This document shows positions 1-11,095 of a stretch of DNA of 64,000 nucleotides, in pieces. Numbering within the stretch: position 1 is the stretch's first letter; every line of letters starts with the position of its first letter. The position numbers and the translations under genes are program-made. Origin of the DNA: Lunularia cruciata (lineage: Eukaryota > Streptophyta > Marchantiopsida > Lunulariales > Lunulariaceae); NCBI GenBank assembly GCA_948567375.1, contig OX419761.1, positions 50,966,501 to 51,030,500 of the forward strand, in the 5' to 3' direction. The notes under the pieces were generated by a model. The model made no database searches. It had not been told where the DNA came from and saw nothing but the letters and a program-made list of their open reading frames with translations.

Positions 1-800
1 GAACGGTAGGTGAAAGGAGTATTGAGGGCAATTGGTTTGGGTAAGCTCTTGAGGGAGAAATATGAGGATGTGAGATAAAGTGATTGGGATGACATGCAAG
101 AGCAAGCCGTGAATACTATTTTGCTTCACCTTCAGCCCTATGTGATCAAGCAAGTGGAGGAGCATTCTGACAGTACCTCCTTGTTTGATGCACTTCAGAG
201 CAAGTATTTATCAGAATGAATTGTCAAATAGATTGTACACCAATCACAAACTAATTAAATTCAAGATGAAACCAAGGACCAACATCAAAGACCATGTGGA
301 TGCATTTTGTGACCTAGTAGTAGACTTGATAAACTTGGGAGAGGACTTGAATGAGGAGCAAAAGGCGCTACACTTGTTGGGCTCCTTGCCGCCATTTTAT
401 CAGTCACTTTCACAAGTTTTGTTGCACTGTGAGAAAAAGCTATTACCTTTGAAGAGGTGATAGCAGCTCTACTTACGGACGACTTGCAATAGAAACTTGT
501 TGCAACCTTAGTGTCATCCTCTACTCTGGGCAATGCTTTGGTTATCCAATGTGGGAGACCTCAATGGAGGACTAATGATGGTGATAAAGGGAAAAACAAG
601 GCCAGGTGCAGGTCTAAGTCTAGAAGCAAGTCCAAGGAGAGGAAACAAGTGACTTTTTGGGGATGTAGCAAAGTAGGCCATGTGAAGAAGGAGTATAAAG
701 CTAAGGGAAAAGGAAAGGTAGACAAAGGTGCTTTAGCAAACATAGTTTATGCTGAGGAGTATACTGATCTGTTGGATGATCAATATGATTTGTGACATTG
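1..800 (+). pseudogene. Copia-1 gag (broken)
   Basis: The translation shows a UBN2-type Copia gag: 'LFDALQSKYLS' near 185-220, then the core 'DHVDAFCDLVVDLINLGEDL' at about 290-360. A K/R/S-rich stretch precedes a ruined zinc knuckle at about 645-710 ('FWGCSKVGHVKKEY'), in which the first and last cysteines of CX2CX4HX4C are lost. At least four in-frame stops and frame changes occur, for example near 76, 220 and 459. Gag would package the element RNA; this copy cannot. The N-terminus is off the window. Confidence 0.8.
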
Positions 801-810
801 TGGGTATGCC

Positions 811-2067
811 CTTTATGCCTCATCTCCTAGTATGGATGATGAGTGGATTTTTGATTGTGCTTGCTCGTACCATACATGCTATATCAAGGATTTCTTCTAT
901 TCACTTTCAACATTGAATGGTTGAGTTCTAATGGAGAATGATCAACCTTGTCAGATTGAGGGTATTGGATACATAAGGATTTGAGTGTTTGATGAAGCTA
1001 TGAAAAAGTTCAATGATGTCCGGTTCATACTTGACATGAAGAAGAACCTGATTTCCCTTGGAGTATTGCATGCCAAAGGTCATCAATGGAGTGTTGGTGA
1101 TGGGGTACTTTGAGTCACTTTTGGTGGAAAGGTTATCTTGCAAGGTAAGTTTCAAAAGAATCTATTTGTATTAGAGGGCAACACAGTGTGTGGAGAAGCC
1201 AATGTAAAAAGGTCTCAAGATGGGATGAAAATTTTATGGCATTCAAGGCTAGGTCATTTGAGTGAGAAAGGTTTGGCTATCTTGAGAAGAAATGGCTGGC
1301 TATTTGGCTTGGAGATTGTGAAGTTGGATTTTTGTGAGCATTGCATCTTTGGAAAACAAAACAGATCTGTTTTTGGAGTGGGGACTCATAGTTCTAAAGG
1401 CCTACTTGAGTATGTGCATAATGATGTGTGGGGACCATCCCTTACACCCTCACACTTTGGAAAAGTTTACTATGTGACATTTATTGATGATTACTTGAGG
1501 TTTGTGTGGATTTATTTCATGCACCACAAGTCTGAAGTCTTTGCCACTTTCAAGAAATGCAAGACCCAAGTTGAGACTCAGATTGGGGAGAAGGTGAGAT
1601 GTCCGAGATCAGACAACCGCAAGGAGTATATCTCTGGAGAGTTTTAGGCATACTGCACAGAATAGGAGATAACTCACCACCTTACCACATTTTACAGTCC
1701 ATAGCAAAATGGTGTTGCTTAGTGGCTCAATTGGACATTGTTGGAGCATACACGAAGTATGTGAGAAATCAAAGTTACCATATGAGTTTTGGGCAGAAGT
1801 TGCAAACACAACAACATATGTGGTAAATATTTCTGCATACAGTGCAATCAACTTAAAGATGCCATATGAGTTGAGGCATCAGCAACCAGCTGATTATGGT
1901 AGATTGAATATATTTGGTTGTGATGCATATTCACTCACACCTAAGGAGAATAGGTCCAAGTTGGATGCTAAGTCATGGAAATGTATTTTTCTTGGCTATG
2001 AAAGAGGAGTGAAGGCTTATAAGTTATGGGATCCAATAGCATGTAAGGTTGTGGTCAGTAGGGATGT
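811..2067 (+). pseudogene. Copia-1 protease, GAG-pre-integrase and integrase (broken)
   Basis: The protease starts at about 838 with 'DEWIFDCACSYH'; the Copia active-site aspartate is followed by C rather than S/T. The GAG-pre-integrase HHCC motif lies at 1235-1360 ('WHSRLGHL' then 'CEHCIFGKQ'). The integrase core shows the first Asp in 'VHNDVWGP' (about 1415) and the second in 'SDNRKEY' (about 1608, where SDNGGEY is usual). The catalytic Glu region (1650-1760) is frameshifted. The C-terminal part 'CIFLGYERGVKAY' to 'SRDV' runs to 2067. Stops at about 922, 984 and 1111 break the frame. Confidence 0.82.
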
Positions 2068-2981
2068 TGTGGTACCCACATTTTTTGTTTTTGTTTTATT
2101 TTGAAGAAGAAGTGTAAAAATGAAAGCGTATTGAACCCAAATGGTATTGAAAGAAGAAGAATTGTGTCTTTGGATTGTAACCCAAAGTAAAGTGACTTTG
2201 TGTCAAAACCAAAGTACTTGGATCAGACTTGGCATAGAGAAACCCAAAGTAAGGAAAATTCACCCCAAGTGATCAACCCAATATGAAGACAACATAATAA
2301 ATTTCCATTGGATGTGTCAATCAAGAAGGACAAGTAAGAAACTGGCTAAGGTGCAAATGACTTAACTTGACAATGCTAAGATGAACTCATGCAGAAGGTG
2401 TGAGTTTCAGTGAAGATTGATGGAAGAATGACCAATCAACAAAGCACTATAAAATCAAAATCTTGTTGAGGGGATTTTGAAATGTCATGCAAGTATCCTA
2501 AGCCAATGAGTAGTAGATCCAAAGGAGTGCCTATAGTAAAGCTAGTGGATAGTTTGATGTTTAACAATTCTAAAGGAGTTAGGATCTTGAGACTAAGAGA
2601 CGGTAGAATTGTCTTTCAGCTACCATGCATTACAAATCACACCATGCTGAAGAACAAGAGTTACATATGGGGATTGATCACATAAGAGGAGGAGGAATCC
2701 CCTGTTCAAAATCACCAAGCACAAAGATAGAAGAGACTCTAGAAGCTGAGCTAAAGTTGGAGTTTCAAAAGTGTAGAAGATCAAGAAGGAGTGTTCCTAC
2801 CACGGGTGCAAAAATGAGCAAGTAAGCCCAATAGTGGAAAAGGGAGAGAGCTTGGATGACATACCCTTGAGAGTGAGAAGCTTAAGACTTTGGAGTAAAG
2901 CTCCGGTAGAAGAAGTGAGGAGAGAAGAACCTGAGCAACCTGAGAGTTCAAGGGTCTTTGATGGGATAGAGTACTTGTAGT

Positions 2982-4071
2982 TTGTCCTTTGGTGTGCAGT
3001 TAACGAAGAAGAGAGAAGAGTTGAAAAGAGATCACTCAAAATTGAGAGATGAATTGGTAGTAGTGCAGTATATGAGTGAGGAAAGTTTGGAGTTAAGAAG
3101 AAAGTTAATTTGTGGAGAGCAGGAATTAGCAAAACTTAGGACTGAGGTGGAGCTTAGGAGAAAGGAGCTTGAGAGCCCAATAGAGGATTCTGTGAAGAGA
3201 GGCAAAGCAAGAAGAAGAAAGAAGAGAGCAGATGGCAAAGACTGAGACCTTGAGGGTGGAAGTGCATGACATGTGAGTGGAGGTCATTCACTTGAAAGTT
3301 ATGGCAGCGGTAATGGGACAAGAGTTGGAGAGTTTTAAGAGAAGTGCAACAGAGAAAGATAGGGCATGGTAGAGGGAGTTAGCCATGCAAAACCAGGAAG
3401 AAGAGCAATTGCATGGGTTAATCAGAGGAATGGAAGAGCAACTCAGATATAGTGTGAAAGAGAAGGAAGTTTTAAAGGCCAAGTTGGAAGATGAAGTAAA
3501 GAGGTATCATGAGGAGTTGTTAGCAAAAAGGGAGAAGTTGCAGACACTGAGGCAAGAGACAGCTGAAGAAGTAGTGATGAGGGTGAAGGCAATGCTTGGA
3601 ATGATGTTTGAGTGTCAATTGGAGAAAGTGAGACTGCACGAGTTGAAATTGATAGTGTAGGAGATGAGGAAGAAGAAAGAAAAAGACATTCAGTTGAATA
3701 AATTATTGATTTGCTTGAGAGATTGAGCAAAGAAGAAGATGTTAGAGGTAGGAGACAATGTGTTTCTCAGATTAGATTTAGTACAATCAGAGTTAGAGAG
3801 ACTTTGGAGTAGTGTGAAGGGAGATAAGAAGTCCAAAGTTATAGATGTAGGAGTGCAAGGGTCTTTGGATGAGTTATCCAAGATATTAGAGATAGGTGGG
3901 TCAAAAGATAAAGACATAGATAGATTACCCATGGTCTTAATTACAAAGTGTAGTGAAGAAGTGATAGAATTGATAGAAGATGTAGTAGAAGAAGATAGAC
4001 CCAAAGAAGGAGAAGTAATAGGGAGATCATTGGGTTTGGAAGCCAAAGTTGAGGTTGACATTGGATTGTAG
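2982..4071 (+). pseudogene. Coiled-coil reading frame inside the Gypsy-A LTR (function unknown)
   Basis: Three consecutive open segments (2982-3245, 3385-3660, 3739-4071), separated by single stops or frame changes, encode a Glu/Lys/Leu-rich, strongly coiled-coil-like protein. It has runs such as 'EEQLRYSVKEKEVLKAKLED' and an acidic tail 'RPKEGEVIGRSLGLEAKVEV'. The tail is conserved as protein in the solo LTR (22103-22318, 'DKPKEGEVLGGSSSLEAKVE') and more weakly in the third copy (24193-24480). No enzyme motif is visible. It was probably one long ORF carried in the LTR, now broken. Whether it was ever expressed is not known. Confidence 0.5.
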
Positions 4072-4194
4072 TAGTAACAGATTTGAGATTTGAAGAGGCG
4101 GATATGACAAGATGCATTGTCATTTTGGATTTATAGGTTGGTAAAGTTGTTAGGAACCAATATGTTAGTTAGATAACTATCAAAGTGCTCAATC

Positions 4195-4202
4195 TATTTA
4201 AA
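4195..4202 (+). promoter_or_regulatory. Probable LTR TATA box
   Basis: TATTTAAA lies in the context 'tgctcaatctatttaaagg', about 680 bases before the LTR end. The same context is kept in the solo LTR at 22434-22441 ('tgctcagcctatttaaagg'), as expected for the RNA polymerase II promoter of the LTR. Confidence 0.45.
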
Positions 4203-4880
4203 GGATGCATTTGCAGTCTTATGTTGTTCAATATCCATACTTTCTGAAGATAGATAAAGCAAAATGCTGATTCTTAGTGCTTGTTGCTTGAGCTTAATTT
4301 TGATTATCAAGTTTGTGCTTGTGTTTGTGAGTGTTTAGAGAATTTTGAAGTGCAAGTTAGTATGCTTGTTGGATGTTGGATTCCGCAACCTTGATCTTCA
4401 TTCTATGTGTTTGATCCTAAGTGAAGTGCAATCAAAGCAATGCATTGACAGATCTGAGAAGAATTGTAGTGTTGGTAGTATTTTGCATTTGTGAGTGTAG
4501 TGTGAATTTGATGTGAAGTAATTTTCAATCAAGGAAGTTGTGCATTTAGTAGAGGGGTGGAATGCAATTCTAAGGCAAAGTCATTTTGCAGTGAAGTATC
4601 CGTCTTTGGGAGAATCTGAATTATCATAATTGAAGTTGGTTTGGAAAGATTGGAGAGTATTGTGATTAAAGAGTGTTAATTTGTGACAAGACTATGAGAT
4701 AGTGCTTGTTACTCTCTTTTGGTGTGGTTTCTACCTGAGAGATTAAAGAAGAACTCAAGAAGAACTACATTATTATTGTTTATTTTATATTTGACTATTT
4801 TTGACTTGTATTTCTGTGGGAATGAACTCTTACTTGCTGATTACCACAAAAGTGATACTTGTTGGGATGTCATATGATTT

Positions 4881-4897
4881 TTGGCACCGGTGCCAGG
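4881..4897 (+). other. Primer-binding site of Gypsy-A (tRNA-Asp type)
   Basis: TTGGCACCGGTGCCAGG lies 6-8 bases after the LTR end and resembles the plant Gypsy primer site TGGCGCCGTTGCCGGGG, complementary to the 3' end of tRNA-Asp, with a few substitutions. Its position fixes the right end of the 5' LTR and the + orientation. Confidence 0.65.
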
Positions 4898-5006
4898 GAT
4901 ACAAATCGTGGAAGTGGAAGAATACAAAGCCAAATCTCACACCGAGGTTGCAAAAAATATGAATATTTGTGTCAAAAAGAAATAAGAGGAGTGAGCTCAT
5001 AAAAAA

Positions 5007-5856
5007 ATGTTGCTACGTGAAGAAGAAGAACATCGAAAGAGCCTAACCACAATCAAAGCATCTAAAAAGAAGGCATTGGATCTACCGCTTCTCTACAATG
5101 TTCAAGAATCCCTGCAAGAACTCAAACAAAAGAAATGCAAAGTTGGGTGGCAAGGATACTTTGCATCTCCTAATCCCAAGAAGAAGATAGACTCTAGAGG
5201 ACAAACATATTTTTTGTGACCCAGTGCACCAACTTCCTCTAAATCTGTCAAGGGAGTCAAATTTATCAAAGACTTTATTCGTGAGAAGACAACACAACTT
5301 TCAACGGGAGAAGAGTGCCAACACCTCTTACATACAATTCCTCGGTTGGCTTGACAGAATCTTGAAGAGCATTTAGAGGGAGTTGAACCTCTTCCTCCAG
5401 CTTGGGTTGAAGTTGATATAACTAGAGAAGAAGAATCTATCGACAAAGACCCAACTTTGATCTTGACAAATTGGAACCCTTGGACTGTCAACACGACATC
5501 AATACCATCCAGTTCCTTGGGACCATCAAGTTCAACCTTATTGCCATCCGTTCCATAGAGCCAAAGAATGACTTCATTGCCTATCACCTAACATGTATAC
5601 GAGAAGTATAAGGGGACAGAACAAGATGAAGATCCTAATGAATTCATCAGAAATTTCAAGGTCATTTCCTTTGCCAACAAGGAACATGACTCTATGGATT
5701 GTCTATGTATTTTCCCAATTCTACTTCAAAAAAAAGCTTAGAGCTGGTATACACATGTAACCTAGAAGGGGTTCACACTAGCCAATTGGGCAGACTTGAG
5801 AAATGGCTTCCTAGAATAATTTTGGGAAGTCTATTATGACACAAGTGTCTTTGTAG
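5007..5856 (+). pseudogene. Gypsy-A gag, N-terminal part (broken)
   Basis: A short open segment (5007-5219, Lys/Glu-rich leader) is followed by gag core sequence from about 5600: 'DEDPNEFIRNFKVISFANKE' then 'TLANWADLRNGFLE', typical of the retrotransposon gag capsid domain. Stops interrupt it at about 5218, 5350 and 5590, with more after 5730. The reading stops at 5856 ('YDTSVFV') and resumes at 11096 ('AALNDLDRRKKEKLRDYFEQ'), so LTR-C1 inserted into this gene. Confidence 0.7.
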
Positions 5857-7553
5857 TGTTGCAGGGATCATATGGTCTTGAGAATGCACCGGGCACCTGG
5901 CTGCTTGTGCTTAGGCTGCCCTATTTGTCAATGACTCTGAAATTTTCCCCAAGTTTGGCATTGGCTCTACTCTTAGATCTGATGGCAATAGCCTTTCATT
6001 AGAGCAACTTGCCTGCGGTTGCTCTTGGATGTAAATCTTCTCAATGTCTATTTGTGTTGAGCTTCTTGGATTAGAGTTGTCCTTCATGTATCACTAGCTA
6101 CTATTCATGGTCTATTATTATTGAGTTAAGCATTTTTTGGTCTGGTAGGGTTTGTAGAACTAGGTCTGGTGGGGTTTGTAGAACTGGCCACAAATTGTAC
6201 GGCCAGACTCAAATCTGTGCAACCAGATCAGTGACTTGATCCATTTGCATGAGCTAGACTGGAAGCTCCAAAAATGGAGTCCTCTTTCCCTAACACTCTT
6301 CACATAATAGAATAGGTGAATTCACTCACCAAGGACCACATGGCATTCACTACAATGACAAGCTTTGCAATTTATAAACACACTTGGAGAAGCCAAACAA
6401 TTCCAGACCATAGAATGACATACGTGAGCTTCTACAATTGCTCAAGTAGGAAAGAAAATAACCAAGCACAACTAAGTTCTAACAATATTTCACAACAAGA
6501 TAACTCTTTGTTCTGGCAAAGCCCCACTTTGAGAATTCTCTTGCTGCATCAAATCCTTTCTGTCCTTCAATGGTTTCTCCTCTATCCTTGTCCAAGCCAA
6601 AGCCAAATTTGAGAGTTCTCTTTCATGTCCCTTTGTCTCTTCCTATCCAGTCCCAGCCAAGCTCCTTTCTCAAAAAGTTCTACCTGTCCATCCCTTTCTC
6701 AAGACTTCTCCAGGTCCAGCCCCACTATTTCTAGAAACCTCTTTCCTATCCACCTAACATTTCCTTTATATTTCTCTCTTCCTACCAGAATTCTGTTCAG
6801 CCTGGACCTTCCCTTCAAGAGCTCCCCTGCCCAAACCTCACCTTGAGATTTTTTCTTGCTTGTCACCTCCTGCACAAAATCTCCTCTCTCCTTCCTTTGG
6901 GAGTTCTCCATATCTCTCTCTAAATTTCTCTCTTGCAGCTTCCTATGCCCAAAACCCTTTTCTTCTCAAAATTTCCCTCCTGCAGCCAAACCCATGCAAG
7001 ATTTCTTCCTCTTGTCCTGTCTAGATCAAACTTCTCCCTTCAAGAATCCTCTCTTTATCCAGGCCAAATCAAAGCTCTATCCCCTGTTTAATGTCTCTCT
7101 TCCTCTGTACAGGCTAAACCTCTCTCTCGATGTTGCCTCTCCTTTCCTATCACCCCAAATCCTTCTCTCTTCAAATGGTCTCTCTTCTGTATAGCCAATC
7201 AAGCCTATCTTGATGCTCTGCCCTTTCTGTCACCAAGAACAAAACCACACTCTTCCTTCTTTGAATCCCTAATCCTCTCTGTATAAGCATGCCAACTCTC
7301 TCCTTCGATGTCCAGCCCTTCATGTCATCCCAAAACCACACTCACTTTGAATCCCTACTCACTTTTGCACAGGCAGGCCAGTTCTCTCCTTCAATGTCCA
7401 ACTCTTCATGTCACCCCAAGGCCACTTCTTCATTCTTCAAATCTCTATTCACTTCTGCATAGGCAGGTCAGTTCTCTCCTTTGATGTCCAACCCTTCTTG
7501 TCACCCCACGGTGTTGTCGGGAAAATAATCTACATGTAGTATTGGTGCCATTT

Positions 7554-7711
7554 GGTGTGAGTTTTCATGTTATTGAACTCAAGGGTTTATGTTATGGTAA
7601 AACTGGTAGTTGTTTTGTGTTCCTGGAAGCTCGGTGTGAGTTTTCATGTTATTGAACTCAAGGGTTTATGTTATGGTGAAACTGGTAGTTGTTTTGTGTT
7701 CTTGGAAGCTC
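7554..7711. repeat. Two-copy tandem repeat, 79-bp unit
   Basis: The unit starting GGTGTGAGTTTTCATG at 7554 is repeated at 7633 with very few differences. It lies inside LTR-C2 near its sense 3' end and probably arose by replication slippage. Confidence 0.9.
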
Positions 7712-8213
7712 AAGGATTTTCTCTTGTGTTGAGGGAGGGAGGAAATTGAGTGGTGGATTTTCTTTAATGTTACTTAAGCTTGGGGTTTATTTGCATGTCA
7801 CTTAAGCGATAGAGTTTGTTTATGTTATAGAGGTCTCAAGAGTATTTTAATTAGCGGCAGTAGTAGAGGGTATTTGGGAAATTTGGCAGAAAACAGCCAA
7901 GATTTTGGGAAGGAAGAGCAGGGTTTTTGAGAAGACAGAAGAGGAGGAAGTGGACTTTTCAAGAAAAAGAGAGAAGTAGGAATCGAAGGAGAGGAGAATT
8001 TTCTTGGGGTTTTGACAATACTGGACAGAAAAAGGAATCAAAGGAGAGGATATTTTTTTGGGGGTTTTGACAGTATTGGACAGAAAAAGAATTGAAGGAG
8101 AGGAGAAATGAAGGGTTTTCTGCAGGGAAGCAAGAGAAAGAGGCCTAGAGGAGAGGAGATTTCGGGAGAAAGAGGCTTGGAAGGAGAGGAGATTTTTGGG
8201 AAGAAGAGAAATA

Positions 8214-9305
8214 AAGGAGAGTGGAGACGGGAAAAAGGGAAAGCATCGAAGGGAAGGGAATGGGCAGGAGATTGAGGGAGTGAAGGATTAGAGGAAAGGA
8301 GAAAGGAAGAATGGGAAAGGATCGAGGAGAGTGATGTGAATAATCAATTGAGGTTGCTGATTAACTTGGGAGCAGAATGGAGATTTGGACAAGAAACTTG
8401 AGTGCAGTGGTAGAAGCTGAGGGACTGTTGCAAATGTAAATAGGTGAGAGAGAAGTATCGAGGGCTTTTTGAGTGACGGGAGAATATTGAAAGAGAGTAG
8501 TGACATAGAAGAATCAAAGGGTTTTGGGGAGGAGAATCGAAGGGTTCAGGAGAAGAAGGCAGAGATTCAGCCAGGAAGAAAGAGAGAGGGTTTAGCCAGG
8601 ATCGAAAGCATAAACCAGGAGAAGGATATTCTGAGAGGACAAGTAGTATCGAAGGGAGAAGAAGAGAAGAAATCACAGGGGAAAAACAGGGAAGGTATTC
8701 TGGAGAAAAAAAATCAGCAGAAAGGTTAGTAGGACAGAGGTGTCGCGTAGGGCTTGGTAGGAATAGAAAACTCTCAAAGGGTTTTTGAGGACAGAAAAAT
8801 CTTGAAAGGTTGGTAGGACAGAAAAACCTCGAAGGGTTTGGGAAGACAGTGAAGCATCGAAGGAGTTTTTTTTTCTGGACAAGAAGAGACATGAAGGAGC
8901 AAATGATCGTGGAGTCAGGAAGGAGCAAAGTATCGTGGAGTCAGCAAAAGGAGAAGCACAGAAAATACAGAAAGAAATGAAGGAGAGTGGAGACAGGAAA
9001 AAGAGAAAGTATCAAAGGGAAAGGAATGGGCAGGAGATTGAGGGAGTGAAGGATTAGAGGAAAGGAGAAAGGAAGAATGGGAAAGGATCGAGGAGAGTGA
9101 TGTGAATAATCAGTTGAGGTTGCTGATTAATGTGGGAGGAGAATGGAGATTTGGACAAGAAACCTGAGTGCAGTGGTAGAAGCTGAGGGACTATTGCAGA
9201 TGTAAACAGGTGTGAGAGAAGTATCGAAGGTTTTTTTTGAAGTGACGGGAGAATATTGAAAGAGAGTAGTGACATAGAAGAATCAAAGGGTTTTGGAGAG
9301 GAGAA
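8214..9305. repeat. Direct duplication of about 0.32 kb inside LTR-C2
   Basis: Sequence 8214-8536 ('aaggagagtggagac...') recurs at 8980-9305 in the same orientation with few changes. This duplication accounts for part of the greater length of LTR-C2 compared with LTR-C1. Confidence 0.8.
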
Positions 9306-9325
9306 ACAAAGGGTTTTCTGCAGAG

Positions 9326-9327
<2 letters not shown>

Positions 9328-9405
<78 letters not shown>
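9328..9405. repeat. (GA)39 microsatellite
   Basis: An uninterrupted GA/AG dinucleotide run of about 78 bases lies in the purine-rich body of LTR-C2. The RERERE/SLSLSL reading frames predicted across it are artefacts. Confidence 0.97.
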
Positions 9406-9409
<4 letters not shown>

Positions 9410-11095
9410 AAAGGTCTTTACAGGAATAGAAAAATCTCGAAGGGTTTTTTTTGGCAGGAAGTTTTAGGGGGAAAGCAGCAGTGGTGAATCGAAGGAGAGG
9501 AGAATTTTGTTTAGACAAATATAGGACAGAGAGGTCTCAAAGGGCTTGGCAGGAATAGAAAAATATCGAAGGGTTTTCTGCAGGGAAGACAAAGAGAGGG
9601 AAATAACGAAGATCTTTGCAGGAATAGAAATTCTCGAAGGATTTTGGCAAGAATAGAAAAATCATGGAGAGGGTTTCAGCAGGGAAGGGAGAGACAGAGA
9701 AGTCTCAAAGGACTTTGCAGGAATAGAAATCTCAAAGGGTTTTCTGCAAGAGAGAGAAGGAAAGAGAAATCCCGAAGGGTTCTTTGCAGGAACATAAAAT
9801 ATCGAAGTGTTTTGGCAGGACAGAAAAGTCTCGAAGGATTTTGGCAGGAATAGAAATCTCAAAGGGCTTTTCAGGAGAGAGAGGTCTCGAAGTGTTCTTT
9901 GCAAGAACAGAAAATATCAAAGGAGATGACAGGATGGAGAAACCAAAGGAATTCTGCCAAGCAGTGAAGATTTAGAGACATCAAGCAAAGACTGCAAGCA
10001 GAAAACCAAAGACTGTAAGGGATAGGAGTTACAACCAGGCTGACTTTGTGTTATATACATGCTTGACTAGGCAGTGTGCATAGATGCAAACATTATGCAG
10101 TCAGGTCTGCTTGATCATCCTGAAGAGTTATGGATTTGAAACTTGGTGTGAAGTTGGAAGTGTCTTTCCCCAACTATTGAATGTGTGTGTACAAAAATAA
10201 GAAACAGTAATAAGAATGGAATAAACGCCATGGTATCTAGCTAGGCTGCAAAATTCAAACAGGACATGGGACAAAATTATGGAGTTGAGTCAATTGCATG
10301 ACCTATGGACTAGTCCTCAAATCCTTGAGTCTGTGCTTGGCCAGACCTGAAGTTACAACAAAACCCACCACCCCCTAAGAAGGTTAGAGTGAGAAATAGT
10401 CTAGAACAACAACTCAGGAAACATTAGGAGCGGAACAACAGCAAAAAGTCTGCCAAGAGAGGCTGTTGTCACAAAACTGGAAATAGAACCAGTGCCGAGC
10501 TTATGATGAACAAGCCAGCATAAGCACAAGCAGCCAGGTGCCTGGCGCAATCTCGAGACCTTACAATCCCCATGACAATGGCCACTCTTCATTCTTTGAA
10601 TCTTTATTCACCTTTATACAGCCAAGCCAATCCTTTGAGTTTTCCTCTCCAGCCTTTCTCTTTATGCACTTCTTCTCCTCTCCCTACCTTGTCACAGCTT
10701 AAAGGCTCCCTTGATGATTTCCCTTATTCCCTCTCTGGTCCTATCATAGTTCAAAGCCCAAAAACCCTTGGAATTTTCTTCTATGTCCCTCTTCAGGTCC
10801 TCCTCTTGATGCTCAATAACATGAAAAAATAAACTTTTGAGCTTACGATAACCTAAAATACTTCAAGCTTATAATAACTTAAAATAAACTTCCAAGGCAC
10901 AATCACATGAATTAACTCCCAAGCTTATTGTAACATAAAATAACTCTTGAGGCACACCAAACTCCATATCATTAGCCCTCACCTCCAATACTCTTTCTGT
11001 TCCAACCCCATTACCACTACTCTTTTGCCAACTCCCAAAATTCCTATCATCCTAACTAGCACTAACATAACATGTAGATTATTTTCCTGAAGACA

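Larger units (their letters stand above)
2068..4874 (+). repeat. Gypsy-A 5' LTR (about 2.8 kb)
   Basis: The left end (TGTGGTACCC, A/G-rich 'aagaagaagtg' block) matches both the 3' LTR at 16977 and the start of the solo LTR at 21386. The right end (ATTACCACAAAAGTGATACTTG then GATGTCA) matches the end of that solo LTR at about 23080-23113 and of the degenerate copy near 25240. These matches bracket the LTR at about 2.8 kb, with the primer site directly downstream. A TATTTAAA box lies at 4195, and a coiled-coil reading frame occupies its middle. Confidence 0.75.
7512..10577 (-). mobile_element. LTR-C2: pyrimidine-rich LTR-type element, inverted inside LTR-C1
   Basis: Read on the - strand it starts TGTCATGGGGATTGTAAGG with the shared GGCACCTGGCTGCTTG block and ends CCCGACAACA, matching the ends of LTR-C1 and LTR-C3. 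The body is purine-rich on the + strand (7850-10000), so pyrimidine-rich on the sense strand. It splits a roughly 100-bp tandem motif of LTR-C1 ('tgtcaccccaaggccac'). The flanks CACGG and ATGG suggest a decayed target duplication. It is about 3.1 kb with no coding domain; the ORFs predicted in it are low-complexity. Confidence 0.65.
5857..11095 (+). mobile_element. LTR-C1: pyrimidine-rich LTR-type element, interrupted by LTR-C2
   Basis: It begins TGTTGCAGGGATCATATGGT, followed by a conserved 'GGGCACCTGGCTGCTTG' block shared with LTR-C2 (reverse) and LTR-C3. It ends TTTTCCTGAAGACA at 11095. The + strand is strongly C/T-rich (6500-7510 and 10578-10970). LTR-C2 sits inside it from 7512 to 10577; removing that leaves about 2.2 kb. 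There is no coding domain. It is best read as a solo LTR of a large Gypsy-like element, or a non-autonomous LARD. Flanking gag reads on across it, which proves insertion, but no clean target duplication remains. Confidence 0.65.

Noticed and set aside
8288-9518. Several long minus-strand ORFs rich in Ser, Leu, Phe and Pro, and plus-strand RERERE ORFs
   Set aside because: They come from purine/pyrimidine-rich repeats and a (GA)39 microsatellite in LTR-C2. They have no domain and both strands are open in parallel, which is typical of low complexity.
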